The notes under the pieces are model-generated. The model was not told the origin of the DNA. It saw only the letters and a program-made list of their open reading frames with translations, and searched no databases. This document shows, piece after piece, positions 26,175 to 34,527 of a stretch of 64,000 nt of DNA (its first letter is position 1; each line of letters opens with the position of its first letter). A program made the translations under genes and the position numbers. The stretch covers positions 44,299-108,298 of the forward strand of contig NZ_LMSK01000005.1 of NCBI RefSeq assembly GCF_001428385.1, read 5' to 3'. This DNA is from Rhodanobacter sp. Soil772. Lineage in GTDB: Bacteria > Pseudomonadota > Gammaproteobacteria > Xanthomonadales > Rhodanobacteraceae.

Positions 26175-27161
26175 TCAGTGGACGTAGTTGAGCGCCACCG
26201 CCGGGGTGATCGTGGTGGCGGTGGCGTGGCCGCCGGTGATCACGCGAACGCCTACCAGCATGCCTACGCGGGCGCTCCAGTTGTATTCGATCGCCGGTGC
26301 GAAACCGAACGCCGCGCTGGTGCCGGAATCGCTGCGCAGGTGTGAGCTTGCCTGCGCGCTGCCGGGAAGCGCGACGTCGCCGCGCACGCGGGTGTTGTGG
26401 CTGTGCCGGTAGGTGAGGTCGAACGCGAGCACCCAGCGCTGGCTCAGGCTGTATTCCCACGCCGCGTTGACGAGGAAGGAACGACCGGGCCGGGCCGTGC
26501 CGTGGAAGCCTTCCGGCGTGCCGTAGACGCTGACGTCCGCGACATCCGCCGTGCCGGAAAACGACTGCGCCACGTTGAAACGCATGCGCAGGATGCGGCC
26601 GTTGCCCAGCCAGAAGTAAGTCTGCGTGTTGACCTGCAGCGTGGTGGTGCGCGCGCCGCCGCCGAGGCCGTCGGCGGGGCGGTCGCCCAGCCGGTCGTAC
26701 TTGCCGGTCGGCAGGGTTTCCTGCAGCTGCAGCGAGATCGTGGGCACCCAGCTGCCTTCGTGGAACTGGGTCAAGCGGTACTGCGCCTGCACGCTGACGT
26801 CGCCGAAGCCGACGCCGGAGCTGTCGGGGCCACCGTCCACCCGGTTGTAGCCCAGCACCGGCACCAGCCCGACGGTGAGCCGGTCGGTGAGTCCGTACAG
26901 CATGTAGGTGAGCGAGCCGTAGCCGTTCGCATGGGCCGAGCGCACGTCGTACAGATAGGGCTCGACCAGGACGTGGCCGCGCGGCAGCGTCGCCGCCGAG
27001 TTCGCCAGCATCGGGCCGGTCCACCACGCGTCGTCCAGCGACTGGCGCGGCGCCGGCGCGGCGCCGCCGACGGTCTGCGAATGCGCCACCTGCAGCGGCA
27101 GGGCGATGCCCAGCACGCTGCACAACAGTAGAGCCCAGCGGCCGTCCGGCCGGATTTTCAT
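26175..27161 (-). CDS. Outer-membrane barrel-type exported protein (transporter/MetA-like family)
   Basis: The 328-residue protein has a signal peptide (RWALLLCSVLGIALPLQVAHS). Its many alternating amphipathic strands (YGLTDRLTVGLVPVLGYN, GFGDVSVQAQYRLTQF, TISLQLQETLPTGKYD, FLVNAAWEYSLSQRWVLAFD) are typical of the phenol-degradation MetA-like outer-membrane family. The start at 27161 gives the signal peptide; the longer open frame does not. It is divergent from the trehalase gene. The ligand is unknown. Confidence 0.75.
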   Translation of the reverse strand: MKIRPDGRWALLLCSVLGIALPLQVAHSQTVGGAAPAPRQSLDDAWWTGPMLANSAATLPRGHVLVEPYLYDVRSAHANGYGSLTYMLYGLTDRLTVGLVPVLGYNRVDGGPDSSGVGFGDVSVQAQYRLTQFHEGSWVPTISLQLQETLPTGKYDRLGDRPADGLGGGARTTTLQVNTQTYFWLGNGRILRMRFNVAQSFSGTADVADVSVYGTPEGFHGTARPGRSFLVNAAWEYSLSQRWVLAFDLTYRHSHNTRVRGDVALPGSAQASSHLRSDSGTSAAFGFAPAIEYNWSARVGMLVGVRVITGGHATATTITPAVALNYVH

Positions 27162-27463
27162 GATCGGTCTCGCACCGCTTTTTCCAACACGCACGCGTCG
27201 TTCTCCCCGCAGATGATCGTCGTTGACCCGGATAGTTACGTCCCGTGCACGCGCCGTGCATCGCGGCGCCCTGCCGGGAGCGCGCACAGCATGCGCCCGA
27301 CGAACGGGACGGGACACCCCGTTTCTTGTCATGCCCCGCGCAGCGGGCCGGGCGCACGGTGGGCCGGTTGACGGCGCAGGATACATCGGTCGCAGAAGCG
27401 TGCCGGTTGCATCGGCGGGGCCATGGTTACACGCTGTCGCGCATGTATCCACGGCGTCCATCC
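27162..27463. promoter_or_regulatory. Divergent intergenic region between the barrel protein and trehalase
   Basis: About 300 bp separate two outward-facing genes and should hold both promoters. I saw no clear -35/-10 pair or operator. An in-frame ATG at 27443 is an alternative trehalase start. Confidence 0.4.
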
Positions 27464-29101
27464 ATGACCATGAAAAAATCATTCCTGTCATTTGTCCTGT
27501 CCGGTCTGGCTGTCCTGCTTGCCGGCACGGCGGCCGCGGCGCAGCCCGATGCGCAGAAGACGCGCGCCTACATCGACCGCGCGTGGACCACGCTGACCCG
27601 TTCGATGGACGACTGCTCGGCGCTGGGCGACAGCAAGGTGGGCACGCCGCCGGTGCTGTACCTGCCAGCCAACCTGCCGGCGCCGCCGGGGCTGGCCGCG
27701 GTGCAGGCGCGTTGTCGCGTCGACGTGCACGTGCTGCCGCGGGCGATCGACGTACTGGGCGATGTCTCGCCACGTGCGTTGCCGCAGCAGGGGCTGCTCT
27801 ATCTGCCGCATCCGTACGTGGTGCCGGGCGGCTTCTTCAACGAGATGTACGGCTGGGACAGCTACTTCATCGTGCTCGGGCTGCTGGCCGACCAGCGCAC
27901 GGCGCTGGCGCGCGACATGGTCGACAACGCGCTGTTCGAGGTGCAGTACTACGGCGCGGTGCTCAACGCGAACCGCAGCTATTACCTGACCCGTTCGCAG
28001 CCGCCGTTTCTCGGCGCGATGATGCGCGCGCTGCTGGACGACCCGGCCAGCTTCAAGGACAAGGCCGCCGCGCGTGCGTGGCTGCAGCAGGCGTATCCGC
28101 TGGCGGTGCGCGACCATGCGACGTGGACGCGCAAGGAACACCTGGCCGGCGCTACCGGGCTGGCCCGCTACTACGACTACGGCGGCGCGGCGCCGGTGCT
28201 GGAGTTCCGCGACAGCCACTACCTGCGCGGCGTGATCGACTGGCTGCTGGCGCACCCGGCCGACGACCCGGGCTATCTGGTGAAGGCGGCCGAACACCCG
28301 GATGCGGCGGAAGTCGCGCGGCTGAAGAAAACCAGTTGCGACGTCGCGGCCTCGAAAGTCTGCGCCGGCGCGTGGTCGCAAGGCTATCGCCTCAGTGCCG
28401 ACTACTACCTGGGCGACCGCGCGATGCGCGAATCGGGCTTCGACACCACTTTCCGCATGGGCCCGTTCGGCGGCTCCACCCATCACTACGCGCCGGTGGA
28501 TCTGAACAGCCTGCTGTACCGCTACGAACGCGACCTGCACGACTTTGCCGTGCAACTGGGTCTGCAAGCGGATGCCGCGCACTGGGCCGATGTCGCCGCG
28601 GCGCGGCGCGCGGCGATCGACAAATACCTGTGGCGGGCCGACCAGGGCATGTACATGGACTACGACTTCGTCAGCGGCAAGCCGTCCGGCTACCGCTTCG
28701 TCACCACCTACTATCCCTTGTGGGCCGGTGCGGCCTCGCCGCAGCAGGCCGCGGCGCTGCGCGGCAAGCTCGGCGTGTTCGAGCGCAAGGGCGGCCTGCA
28801 GATGAGCGACCACGCCAGCGGCGCGCAATGGGATGCGCCGTTCGGTTGGGCGCCGACCAACTGGCTGGCGATCGATGGTCTGGACGCCTACGGTTTCCAC
28901 GACGACGCCCGCCGCCTCGCGCGCGCGTTCACCGCCACCATCGACCGCAGCCTCGCCGCCGACGGCACCATCCGCGAGAAATACAACATGGCCAGCGGCA
29001 ATGCCGACGTGAAGATCAGCGCCGGCTACAAGGACAACGTGATCGGCTTCGGCTGGAGCAACGGCGTGTACCTGAAGCTGCAGTCGCTGCTGCGGAAATA
29101 G
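27464..29101 (+). CDS. treA: Periplasmic trehalase (GH37)
   Basis: The enzyme hydrolyses trehalose to two glucose molecules. The signal peptide is SFLSFVLSGLAVLLAGTAAAA. Both GH37 signatures are present: PGGFFNEMYGWDSYF (signature 1) and QWDAPFGWAPTNW (signature 2). The product is 545 residues, normal for TreA. The start is ambiguous among ATGs at 27443, 27464 and 27470, all compatible with export. There is a late conserved EKYNMASGNAD segment. It allows use of external or osmolyte trehalose. Confidence 0.93.
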   Translation: MTMKKSFLSFVLSGLAVLLAGTAAAAQPDAQKTRAYIDRAWTTLTRSMDDCSALGDSKVGTPPVLYLPANLPAPPGLAAVQARCRVDVHVLPRAIDVLGDVSPRALPQQGLLYLPHPYVVPGGFFNEMYGWDSYFIVLGLLADQRTALARDMVDNALFEVQYYGAVLNANRSYYLTRSQPPFLGAMMRALLDDPASFKDKAAARAWLQQAYPLAVRDHATWTRKEHLAGATGLARYYDYGGAAPVLEFRDSHYLRGVIDWLLAHPADDPGYLVKAAEHPDAAEVARLKKTSCDVAASKVCAGAWSQGYRLSADYYLGDRAMRESGFDTTFRMGPFGGSTHHYAPVDLNSLLYRYERDLHDFAVQLGLQADAAHWADVAAARRAAIDKYLWRADQGMYMDYDFVSGKPSGYRFVTTYYPLWAGAASPQQAAALRGKLGVFERKGGLQMSDHASGAQWDAPFGWAPTNWLAIDGLDAYGFHDDARRLARAFTATIDRSLAADGTIREKYNMASGNADVKISAGYKDNVIGFGWSNGVYLKLQSLLRK

Positions 29102-29208
29102 TCCGTCCGGATGCGTCGGCGACCCGTTTGCACGTCAGTTTGGGGAAGCGGGTCAAGGCATTCCGCGGGAAGGAAACGGGTTCACGCAACTCAACAGGGG
29201 GAAGGGAA

Positions 29209-29589
29209 ATGAATACCTATGATCCGTACGAGGCACCGAAGGACGATATCGCGGCGCCGGTGGCGAACGAGGCCGGCATCGAGCAGGTGGCCAGCGCGCA
29301 GAAACTGATCATCTACTCGATCCTTGCCTATGTCGCCGGCGCCGCCGCGAGGATTTTCCTGGGCCCGGTCGGCCTGCTGGTGGTGGTGTGCGCGGCGCTC
29401 GTGGGCCTGGTTGGCACCTTTCGCCTGTGCTCGGGCCTGGGCTACTCGATGGCGACCCGGGTGATCCTGATCGTGCTGATGTTCGTGCCGCTGGTCAGCC
29501 TGATCGTGCTGCTGGTGCTGAACGCGAAGGCGACCGGCAAGCTGCGCGCGGCCGGGTATCGCGTGGGGTTGCTGGGGGCGACGCGCTGA
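29209..29589 (+). CDS. Small membrane protein of unknown function
   Basis: The 126-residue product has a polar N-terminal tail (MNTYDPYEAPKDDIAAPVAN) and three hydrophobic helices (about 33-50, 52-75, 82-105). A strong GGGGGAAGG ribosome site precedes ATG 29209. The layout of a charged YxPYxAP-like head and TM helices is common in small membrane proteins of unknown role. It follows the trehalase gene by 107 bases. Confidence 0.75.
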   Translation: MNTYDPYEAPKDDIAAPVANEAGIEQVASAQKLIIYSILAYVAGAAARIFLGPVGLLVVVCAALVGLVGTFRLCSGLGYSMATRVILIVLMFVPLVSLIVLLVLNAKATGKLRAAGYRVGLLGATR

Positions 29590-29616
29590 AGCGCGGACAG
29601 TGTTGTTGAGCAAGGC

Positions 29617-30444
29617 TCAAGGTTGCGCCGTGCTCTTCGGTTCGACGATCTCGCTCTCGACCACCATGTCCAGCACGTACGCGCTGGACGGCGCATCGGC
29701 CGGCGACTGCTTCAGCGGGTAGCGCTTCACGCGCAGCACGTTGCGCACGCCGGGCTCGTGCACGTAGCCCTCGATGTCCTGCTGCAGCGGCTGCCACGGG
29801 CCGGGCTCGCCCGCGCGCAGGCCGTTCGCGTCGTAGTGGCGTTCGCGCACCTGCAGGCAAGTTTTTTCCGGTATCAGCGGGTGCCGGCAGGGCACCGTCT
29901 GCGGCGCCACTTCCAGGAACATCGTTTCGCCGGGGCCGCCGTAGCGCGTCTCGGCGGTGGGCTGGCCGGCGAACGTGAGGGTCTGGCCGTTGGCGGCCGC
30001 CAGGGTGAGCAGCGGCGTGTTGCCGGGCGTCGACAGGATCAGCGCGGGCCGGCTCTGCAGCACGGCCTTGATGGTGGTTTCGCGCTGCATCAGGGTGGCG
30101 TCGGTGCAGGCCATCATGGTCTGCCGCAACGAAGTGGCGACCAGGTGGTCCTCGACGATCTTGTAGCCGCCGCCGATCGGGTTGCAGGCGTTGCGCACGC
30201 TGAGCTGGTCGGTGGTGAAGTCGAGTTGCAGCGGCGGCTTGTCCGTCTTGCCGAACAGCGCATCGAGGCGCTGGTTGCCGGCGTCGACGGCGTCGTGCAG
30301 TTGCCAGCGGTAGCGCGTGAGGGTGGTGGTCGATGTCGGCATGTCATCGCTGGCCGGCGCGGGCACGGCCGCTTGCGTGCCCGACTCCGGTGCCGCCATG
30401 CAGGCGGTCAGCACGAGCGGGAGCAGCCACAGGAAGTTTTTCAT
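29617..30444 (-). CDS. Lipoprotein with META and DUF4377 domains
   Basis: The 275-residue protein has a lipoprotein signal (FLWLLPLVLTAC, lipobox LTAC). A META-like domain (about 40-150: TRYRWQLHDA ... ACNPIGGGYKIVEDHL ... MMACTD) resembles HslJ. A C-terminal DUF4377 domain (about 185-260) follows, with PCRHPLIPEKTCLQVRE and a late YEVHEPG-like segment (here GYVHEPGVRNVLRVKR). META/HslJ proteins are linked to heat or novobiocin stress. It is convergent with the membrane protein at 29209. Confidence 0.88.
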   Translation of the reverse strand: MKNFLWLLPLVLTACMAAPESGTQAAVPAPASDDMPTSTTTLTRYRWQLHDAVDAGNQRLDALFGKTDKPPLQLDFTTDQLSVRNACNPIGGGYKIVEDHLVATSLRQTMMACTDATLMQRETTIKAVLQSRPALILSTPGNTPLLTLAAANGQTLTFAGQPTAETRYGGPGETMFLEVAPQTVPCRHPLIPEKTCLQVRERHYDANGLRAGEPGPWQPLQQDIEGYVHEPGVRNVLRVKRYPLKQSPADAPSSAYVLDMVVESEIVEPKSTAQP

Positions 30445-30625
30445 GCGATGCCTCCGGAAGGGCGTATGCCGTGAGGGTAGCGCAGGCGTCGCCGGTCATG
30501 GCGCGCGCGGTTCAGTGTGCGTTGAGGCTCGCGGTCATGGCGCGTGTCAAGCAGCTGCGGGGTGAGTTCGTGGTGGTCGACGGCCACGGCGCCGCTCTGA
30601 GGGCACCTCGGAGACCCTCGAACGT

Positions 30626-30712
30626 CCGTCATTCCGGCGAAAGCTGGAATCCAGCGCCTTGGCTGTTCAAGGGCTTGGAGTCGCTGGATCCCAGCTTTCG
30701 CTGGGATGACGA
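30626..30712. repeat. REP-like element: long inverted repeat with ~30-nt arms
   Basis: The left arm starts CGTCATTCCGGCGAAAGCTG (30627-30656) and the right arm (about 30680-30711) is its near-perfect reverse complement. Each arm holds its own small palindrome around GCGAAAGC. Frames across it would read VIPAKAGIQ, the well-known translation of this repeat type. It lies intergenic. Confidence 0.85.
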
Positions 30713-30745
30713 ACAAAAGCCGAGTTATTCGAGGTTCCCTGAACC

Positions 30746-30781
30746 AAAAAAAGCCGCGCCGGCGGTAGAGCCGGGCGCGGC
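30746..30781 (-). terminator. Rho-independent terminator, minus strand, no obvious gene
   Basis: On the minus strand GCCGCGCC pairs with GGCGCGGC (30753-30760 with 30774-30781), followed by seven T (A-run 30746-30752). The next minus-strand gene to the right ends at 31213, beyond a plus-strand gene, so the transcript it ends is unidentified. No other gene is seen in 30445-30972. Confidence 0.75.
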
Positions 30782-30972
30782 CAAGGTTTGAACCGATCCA
30801 CTGCCAGTGCATCGGGTACCGGTGGCGGAGCGGTCCGCGCCGGCCAGGGCAGTTTGCCGAGCGTAGGTCTCACGGGCTGGGATTGCCCTGATCCCGGTCA
30901 GGGCGCCCGGCCGGGCCGGCCGCCATCATCGCCGTTGGCGGATGTCCCGCCGTTGCCCTGGAGACCGTACCG

Positions 30973-31218
30973 ATGCTGTTTCAAGTGAAGGATCTTGCCG
31001 GTGATACCGGCGCCATCGCCGCCATCCTGCGTGCCCATGACGCCAACGCACAGGTCAGCGGCGATCCCGTCGCGGGACAGATCGACGTGGCGGCGTCATT
31101 GACCTCCGGCCAGGTCATCACCGCCCTGCACGAGGCGGGCTATGAGGCCAGTCGCGTGTCCGAGCCGCGGCAGATCCACGTCAGCGGCGGCAGCACGTGC
31201 TGCGGCAGCTGCTCATGA
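30973..31218 (+). CDS. HMA-like small protein lacking the usual CxxC but with a C-terminal CCGSC
   Basis: The 81-residue protein follows the heavy-metal-associated (ferredoxin-like) pattern: FQVKDLAGDTGAIAAILRAH, then VSGDPVAGQIDVAASLTSGQ, then ITALHEAGYEASRV. The first loop, where copper chaperones have MxCxxC, has no Cys. Instead the protein ends GGSTCCGSCS, a Cys cluster that could bind metal. The reading as a metal-binding protein is inference from fold pattern. It overlaps tail-to-tail by 6 bases with the trmO gene. Confidence 0.7.
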   Translation: MLFQVKDLAGDTGAIAAILRAHDANAQVSGDPVAGQIDVAASLTSGQVITALHEAGYEASRVSEPRQIHVSGGSTCCGSCS

Positions 31219-31794
31219 TGCGTTGACGTCGTCGTCCGTGCCGCGTGGCCGCGCCGAGCGCGGCTTGCGCGGCCCCGGCGCGGAATGCCGGCCCTGCGCC
31301 GCGTCGATCGCGTCGATCCAGCCGGCGCGCGAACCGGGGAACGCGTCCGCGTACGGCACGTACGGCTTGATGTCGAGGATCGGCGTGCCGTCGAGCAGGT
31401 CCACTCCGCGCACGCGCAGCGTGCCGTCTTCGACCGCGACCAGCTCCACCGCGGACAGCCCGATCGCGTTCGGCCGGTGCGGCGAGCGGGTCGCCAGCAC
31501 GCTGCGCTTGCCGCCGCCGCGTGGCGGGCGTACCTCGGCCTTCCAGCCTTCGCTGCGGTGGAACGCGAACAGCAGCCAGATCCGCTCGAAGCCGGCGAGA
31601 TCGCGCCAGGCCGCCGCGGGGAAACCCGCCACGAACTCGATCACCGCCTCGGCCGCCGCCTGCGTCTCGGTGCCGGCGACCACGGTGGACTGGTGCGGCG
31701 CGTCGATGCGCCGCGCGTACGGCGAGCGCACGAACGCGATCGGATGGCAGGAGAATGCGCCGGGGGTATCGTGCACGGTGGTCATGTGCGGCAT
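31213..31794 (-). CDS. trmO: tRNA (N6-threonylcarbamoyladenosine37-N6)-methyltransferase TrmO (TsaA family)
   Basis: TrmO methylates t6A37 in tRNA-Thr to m6t6A using SAM. The 193-residue protein has the UPF0066/TsaA features: PIAFVRSPYARR at the start, the DLAGFERIWLLFAFHR helix, the motif SVLATRSPHRPNAIGLSAVE (RSPHRPNxIG signature), and ILDIKPYVPYADAF near the end. The ATG at 31794 is used, with 31785 as an alternative. The C-terminal extension is Arg/Pro-rich. Confidence 0.92.
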   Translation of the reverse strand: MPHMTTVHDTPGAFSCHPIAFVRSPYARRIDAPHQSTVVAGTETQAAAEAVIEFVAGFPAAAWRDLAGFERIWLLFAFHRSEGWKAEVRPPRGGGKRSVLATRSPHRPNAIGLSAVELVAVEDGTLRVRGVDLLDGTPILDIKPYVPYADAFPGSRAGWIDAIDAAQGRHSAPGPRKPRSARPRGTDDDVNAS

Positions 31795-31852
31795 TATCCA
31801 CGTTCGCACCGCTTCCCCATGGTTCCGTGAACCTTCCCCTGCCGAGGACGCC

Positions 31853-32227
31853 ATGAAATTTCTCGTGATGATCTACTGCGACGACGCCTTGCTGGACGCG
31901 TTGCCGGAAGGCGAGTTCGACACCTTGATGCGCGGCTGCCTGGGCCACGCCGACGAATTGCAGGCCGACGGCTGCCTGCTCGGCTCGCAGCAGCTGGAAC
32001 ACCCGGCCACGGCGCGCACCCTGCGCGTGCGCGGCCAGCGCAGCAGCGTCGTCGACGGCCCGTTCGCCGAAACCAAGGAATACCTGGGCGGCTTCAACCT
32101 GATCGAGGCCGCCGACATGGACGAGGCGGTGCGGATCGCCGCGGAGTTCCCGTGGGCGCGCACCGGCGCGATCGAGATCCGCCCGGTGCGCGACATGGAT
32201 GCGGTCAGGCGGCGGGTGGGCGCGTGA
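31853..32227 (+). CDS. YCII/DGPF-domain protein
   Basis: The 124-residue protein starts MKFLVMIYCDDALLDALPEG and carries the DGPFAETKEYLGGFNLIE signature of the DGPF (YCII-related) family. The family often sits with ECF sigma factors and is of unknown enzymatic role. GAGG lies 5 bases before the ATG. Its stop overlaps a possible GTG start of the next gene (GTGA). Confidence 0.9.
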   Translation: MKFLVMIYCDDALLDALPEGEFDTLMRGCLGHADELQADGCLLGSQQLEHPATARTLRVRGQRSSVVDGPFAETKEYLGGFNLIEAADMDEAVRIAAEFPWARTGAIEIRPVRDMDAVRRRVGA

Positions 32228-32229
32228 GC

Positions 32230-32751
32230 ATGCGCGACGACGACGATTTCGATACCGGCCCGGACTTCGACGAGGAGGACGACTCGGTCGAGGCGAAGGT
32301 CTGGCAGTTGCTGCTGCTGATCAATCCCGGCGACGAGGAGACCGCGCTGCAGCAGTTCGCGGGTTACCGCGAGGCCGCGGCGGAGGTCGAAGACGCGGAG
32401 CCGGTCGAGCTGGTCGGCCGGGTGATCGACTGGCGCTCCGGCTTCATGGTCGACGAGCACGACCTGCGTGCGCTGGTGCAGGCGTTGGACGAGCTGAGCG
32501 CGCGCTGGAACCTGTCGATCGACTGGAACGGCGACCCGGACGACGACGACTTCTTCGACGACACCGATGCGGGCACCCTGCTCGGCATCGCCTACGACCG
32601 CCTCGCCGAATTCGGCTACACGGTGTGGTCGTGGGAAACCGCCGACGATGCCTGCGCCGGCTGGATCACCCTGACCCGCGACAACGAGCCGATGCGCGAA
32701 CTGGCCACGGCCCTGCATATCAACCTGCGCCTGGGCAGCGACGTGGGCTGA
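32230..32751 (+). CDS. Acidic DUF6630-like protein
   Basis: The 173-residue, very acidic protein (MRDDDDFDTGPDFDEEDDSV start) has motifs I associate with DUF6630: WQLLLLINPGDEETAL, VIDWRSGFMVDEHDL, ARWNLSIDWNGDPDDDDFFD and ETADDACAGWI. It has no TM or signal. The start may also be GTG 32224, overlapping the DGPF stop by 4 bases. Function is unknown. Confidence 0.75.
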   Translation: MRDDDDFDTGPDFDEEDDSVEAKVWQLLLLINPGDEETALQQFAGYREAAAEVEDAEPVELVGRVIDWRSGFMVDEHDLRALVQALDELSARWNLSIDWNGDPDDDDFFDDTDAGTLLGIAYDRLAEFGYTVWSWETADDACAGWITLTRDNEPMRELATALHINLRLGSDVG

Positions 32752-32779
32752 ACGGCGGAACACAGAGAACGGAACAACC

Positions 32780-33496
32780 ATGCTGCAATTGATCGGTTTC
32801 GACGGCGACGACACGCTGTGGCACAGCGAGGGCTACTACCGCGCGGCCAGCGAGGCGTTCGCCGCGATCATGGGGCGCTACGTGGACCTCGGTGACCAGC
32901 ACGTGCACGACAGCATGCTGGCCACCGAGCAGCGCAACCTCAAGCTGTTCGGCTACGGCGCCAAGGGCATGGCGCTGTCGATGGTGGAGACGGCGATCAC
33001 GATCAGCGACGGCCGCATCAGCGCCGCCGACATCCATCGTCTGGTCGAGCTGGGCAAGACCGTGCTGCAGCATCCGGTGGAACTGCTGTCCGGCATCCGC
33101 GCAGCGGTCGAGGCGGTGGCGCAGCGGTACGAGGTGGTACTGATCACCAAGGGCGACCTGTTCCACCAGGAAAAGAAGGTGGCCGAGTCCGGGCTGGCCG
33201 ACCTGTTCCGCCGCATCGAGATCGTGTCGGAGAAGAACGCCGCCACCTACCAGCGCGTGCTCGGCGAGTTCGCGCTGCAGCCGGCGCAGTTCGCGATGGT
33301 CGGCAACTCGCTGCGCTCGGACATCGAGCCGGTGGTGCGCCTGGGCGGCTGGGGCGTGTACCTGCCGTACCACGTGACCTGGGCGCACGAGTTGGAGAAC
33401 GGCCTCGACGCCGACGAACCGCACGTGCTCACGGTGGATGCGCCGGCGGCGATCCCGGCGGCGGTGGAACGCTTGCGCGAACTCGCCGCGGTCTAG
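32780..33496 (+). CDS. HAD-superfamily hydrolase
   Basis: The 238-residue phosphatase-like protein has motif I GFDGDDTLWHSE (Asp8 nucleophile, Asp10 acid), motif II around VVLITKGDLF, motif III Lys in SEKNAATYQ and motif IV AMVGNSLRSDIEP. A helical cap lies between motifs I and II. The likely activity is hydrolysis of a small phosphate ester. The substrate is not evident. It is 28 bases behind the acidic protein gene and overlaps the next, minus-strand gene by 4 bases. Confidence 0.9.
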   Translation: MLQLIGFDGDDTLWHSEGYYRAASEAFAAIMGRYVDLGDQHVHDSMLATEQRNLKLFGYGAKGMALSMVETAITISDGRISAADIHRLVELGKTVLQHPVELLSGIRAAVEAVAQRYEVVLITKGDLFHQEKKVAESGLADLFRRIEIVSEKNAATYQRVLGEFALQPAQFAMVGNSLRSDIEPVVRLGGWGVYLPYHVTWAHELENGLDADEPHVLTVDAPAAIPAAVERLRELAAV

Positions 33497-33747
33497 TCGT
33501 CGAAGCCGGTGTAGCCCTCGGGGAAGATCGGCGTGCCGTCCGCTTCCAGCCCGGTCATGTCGGCCAGCGCCTTGGCGGCGGCGGCTTCGGCGAGGCCCTT
33601 GTCGCGGAAGCTGCGGTTCTCGCAGATCGCGTAGTACACCGGAAAGCCGTGGCGGCGCGGCGTGACCGCGAGCCAGGCGGAGTAGCGCGAGCCTTCCAGG
33701 CTGGCGCCGGAGCGGGCAAGGTAGTTGTCGAACTCGCGCTCGGCCAT
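33493..33747 (-). CDS. Small hypothetical protein
   Basis: The 84-residue soluble protein (MAEREFDNYLARSGASLEGS start) has the segments SRYSAWLAVTPRRHGFPVYY and a C-terminal GLEADGTPIFPEGYTGFDD. No family recognised, and there is no TM or signal. Start 33747 is chosen because the longer frame upstream overlaps the promoter area of the PIN gene. Convergent with the HAD gene. Confidence 0.65.
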   Translation of the reverse strand: MAEREFDNYLARSGASLEGSRYSAWLAVTPRRHGFPVYYAICENRSFRDKGLAEAAAAKALADMTGLEADGTPIFPEGYTGFDD

Positions 33748-33812
33748 GGTCGTCGGTTCCGGTCGGAAAGCGTGCAGTGTATAGCGTGGCCCGCTTGCCT
33801 CATCATGGCGCG

Positions 33813-34271
33813 ATGACTGCCGACCACCTGCCGCCACCGCGCATCGTGCTGGACACCAATGTGTGCCTGGACCTGTTCGTGTTCCATGAACCGCAGTCCG
33901 CGGCGCTGCATGTGGCGATGCAGGACGGCACGATCGAGGCGGTGACGCGCGCCGATTGCCGCGCCGAATGGCTGCGCGTGCTGCACTACCCGCAGTTGCC
34001 GGTTACCGACGCCGCCCGCCCGGCGATCGAGGCGGCGTTCGATGCGCTGGTGCGCTGCCTGCCGGACGAACTGGCCACGGCGCCTGCCGATGTGCCGTTG
34101 CCGCGTTGCGCCGACCCGGACGACCAGAAGTTTCTGGAACTGGCGCAGGCATCGGGTGCGCGCTGGCTGGTCAGCAAGGACAACGAACTGCTGAAACTGG
34201 CCCCGCGCTGCGCGCGCGACGCGCTGTTCTGGATCGGCCTGCCGCAGGCATGGTCCCTGCGCAAGGGTTGA
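33813..34271 (+). CDS. PIN-domain protein (putative RNase, COG1569-like)
   Basis: The 152-residue protein has PIN acidic residues: Asp in PRIVLDTNVCLDLF, Glu in RADCRAEWLRVLHYPQ and Asp pairs in CADPDDQKFLELAQ and LVSKDNELLK. This matches the PIN family annotated as putative toxins. No antitoxin-sized gene lies next to it on either side, so it is either an orphan or not a toxin. ATG 33813 is used. Confidence 0.85.
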   Translation: MTADHLPPPRIVLDTNVCLDLFVFHEPQSAALHVAMQDGTIEAVTRADCRAEWLRVLHYPQLPVTDAARPAIEAAFDALVRCLPDELATAPADVPLPRCADPDDQKFLELAQASGARWLVSKDNELLKLAPRCARDALFWIGLPQAWSLRKG

Positions 34272-34335
34272 GCGTCGCATCGCCGACGCTACGCCGCCGT
34301 GGTGTACTTGGGCGCCCGCCTGTCGAGACGCGCCC

Positions 34336-34524
34336 ATGCTCACGCCGCACACCATCGACTGCCCGTACTGCGGCGAGCCGATCGAGATCCTGGTTGATGC
34401 CTCGATCCCCAGCCAGCAGTACATCGAGGACTGCCAGGTGTGCTGCCGGCCGATCACGCTGCGCGTGGAGGTCGACGCGGACGGCGAGCCGCAGGTGCGT
34501 GCCTCCGGCGAGAACGACGCCTGA
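34336..34524 (+). CDS. CPXCG-motif cysteine-rich protein
   Basis: The 62-residue protein has IDCPYCGEPIEI and QVCCRPI Cys pairs forming a small zinc ribbon, with the middle pattern IPSQQYIEDCQVC typical of this conserved proteobacterial family. Function is unknown. It is convergent with pncA, 3 bases between stops. Confidence 0.9.
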   Translation: MLTPHTIDCPYCGEPIEILVDASIPSQQYIEDCQVCCRPITLRVEVDADGEPQVRASGENDA

Positions 34525-34527
34525 AGT

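Noticed and set aside
30786..30870. Possible tRNA next to the minus-strand terminator
   Set aside because: No TTCGAAT-type T-loop, anticodon stem or CCA-proximal acceptor pairing could be found on either strand.
33813..34271. PIN gene as a toxin-antitoxin pair
   Set aside because: No antitoxin-like small gene is adjacent on either side, so only the PIN domain is called.
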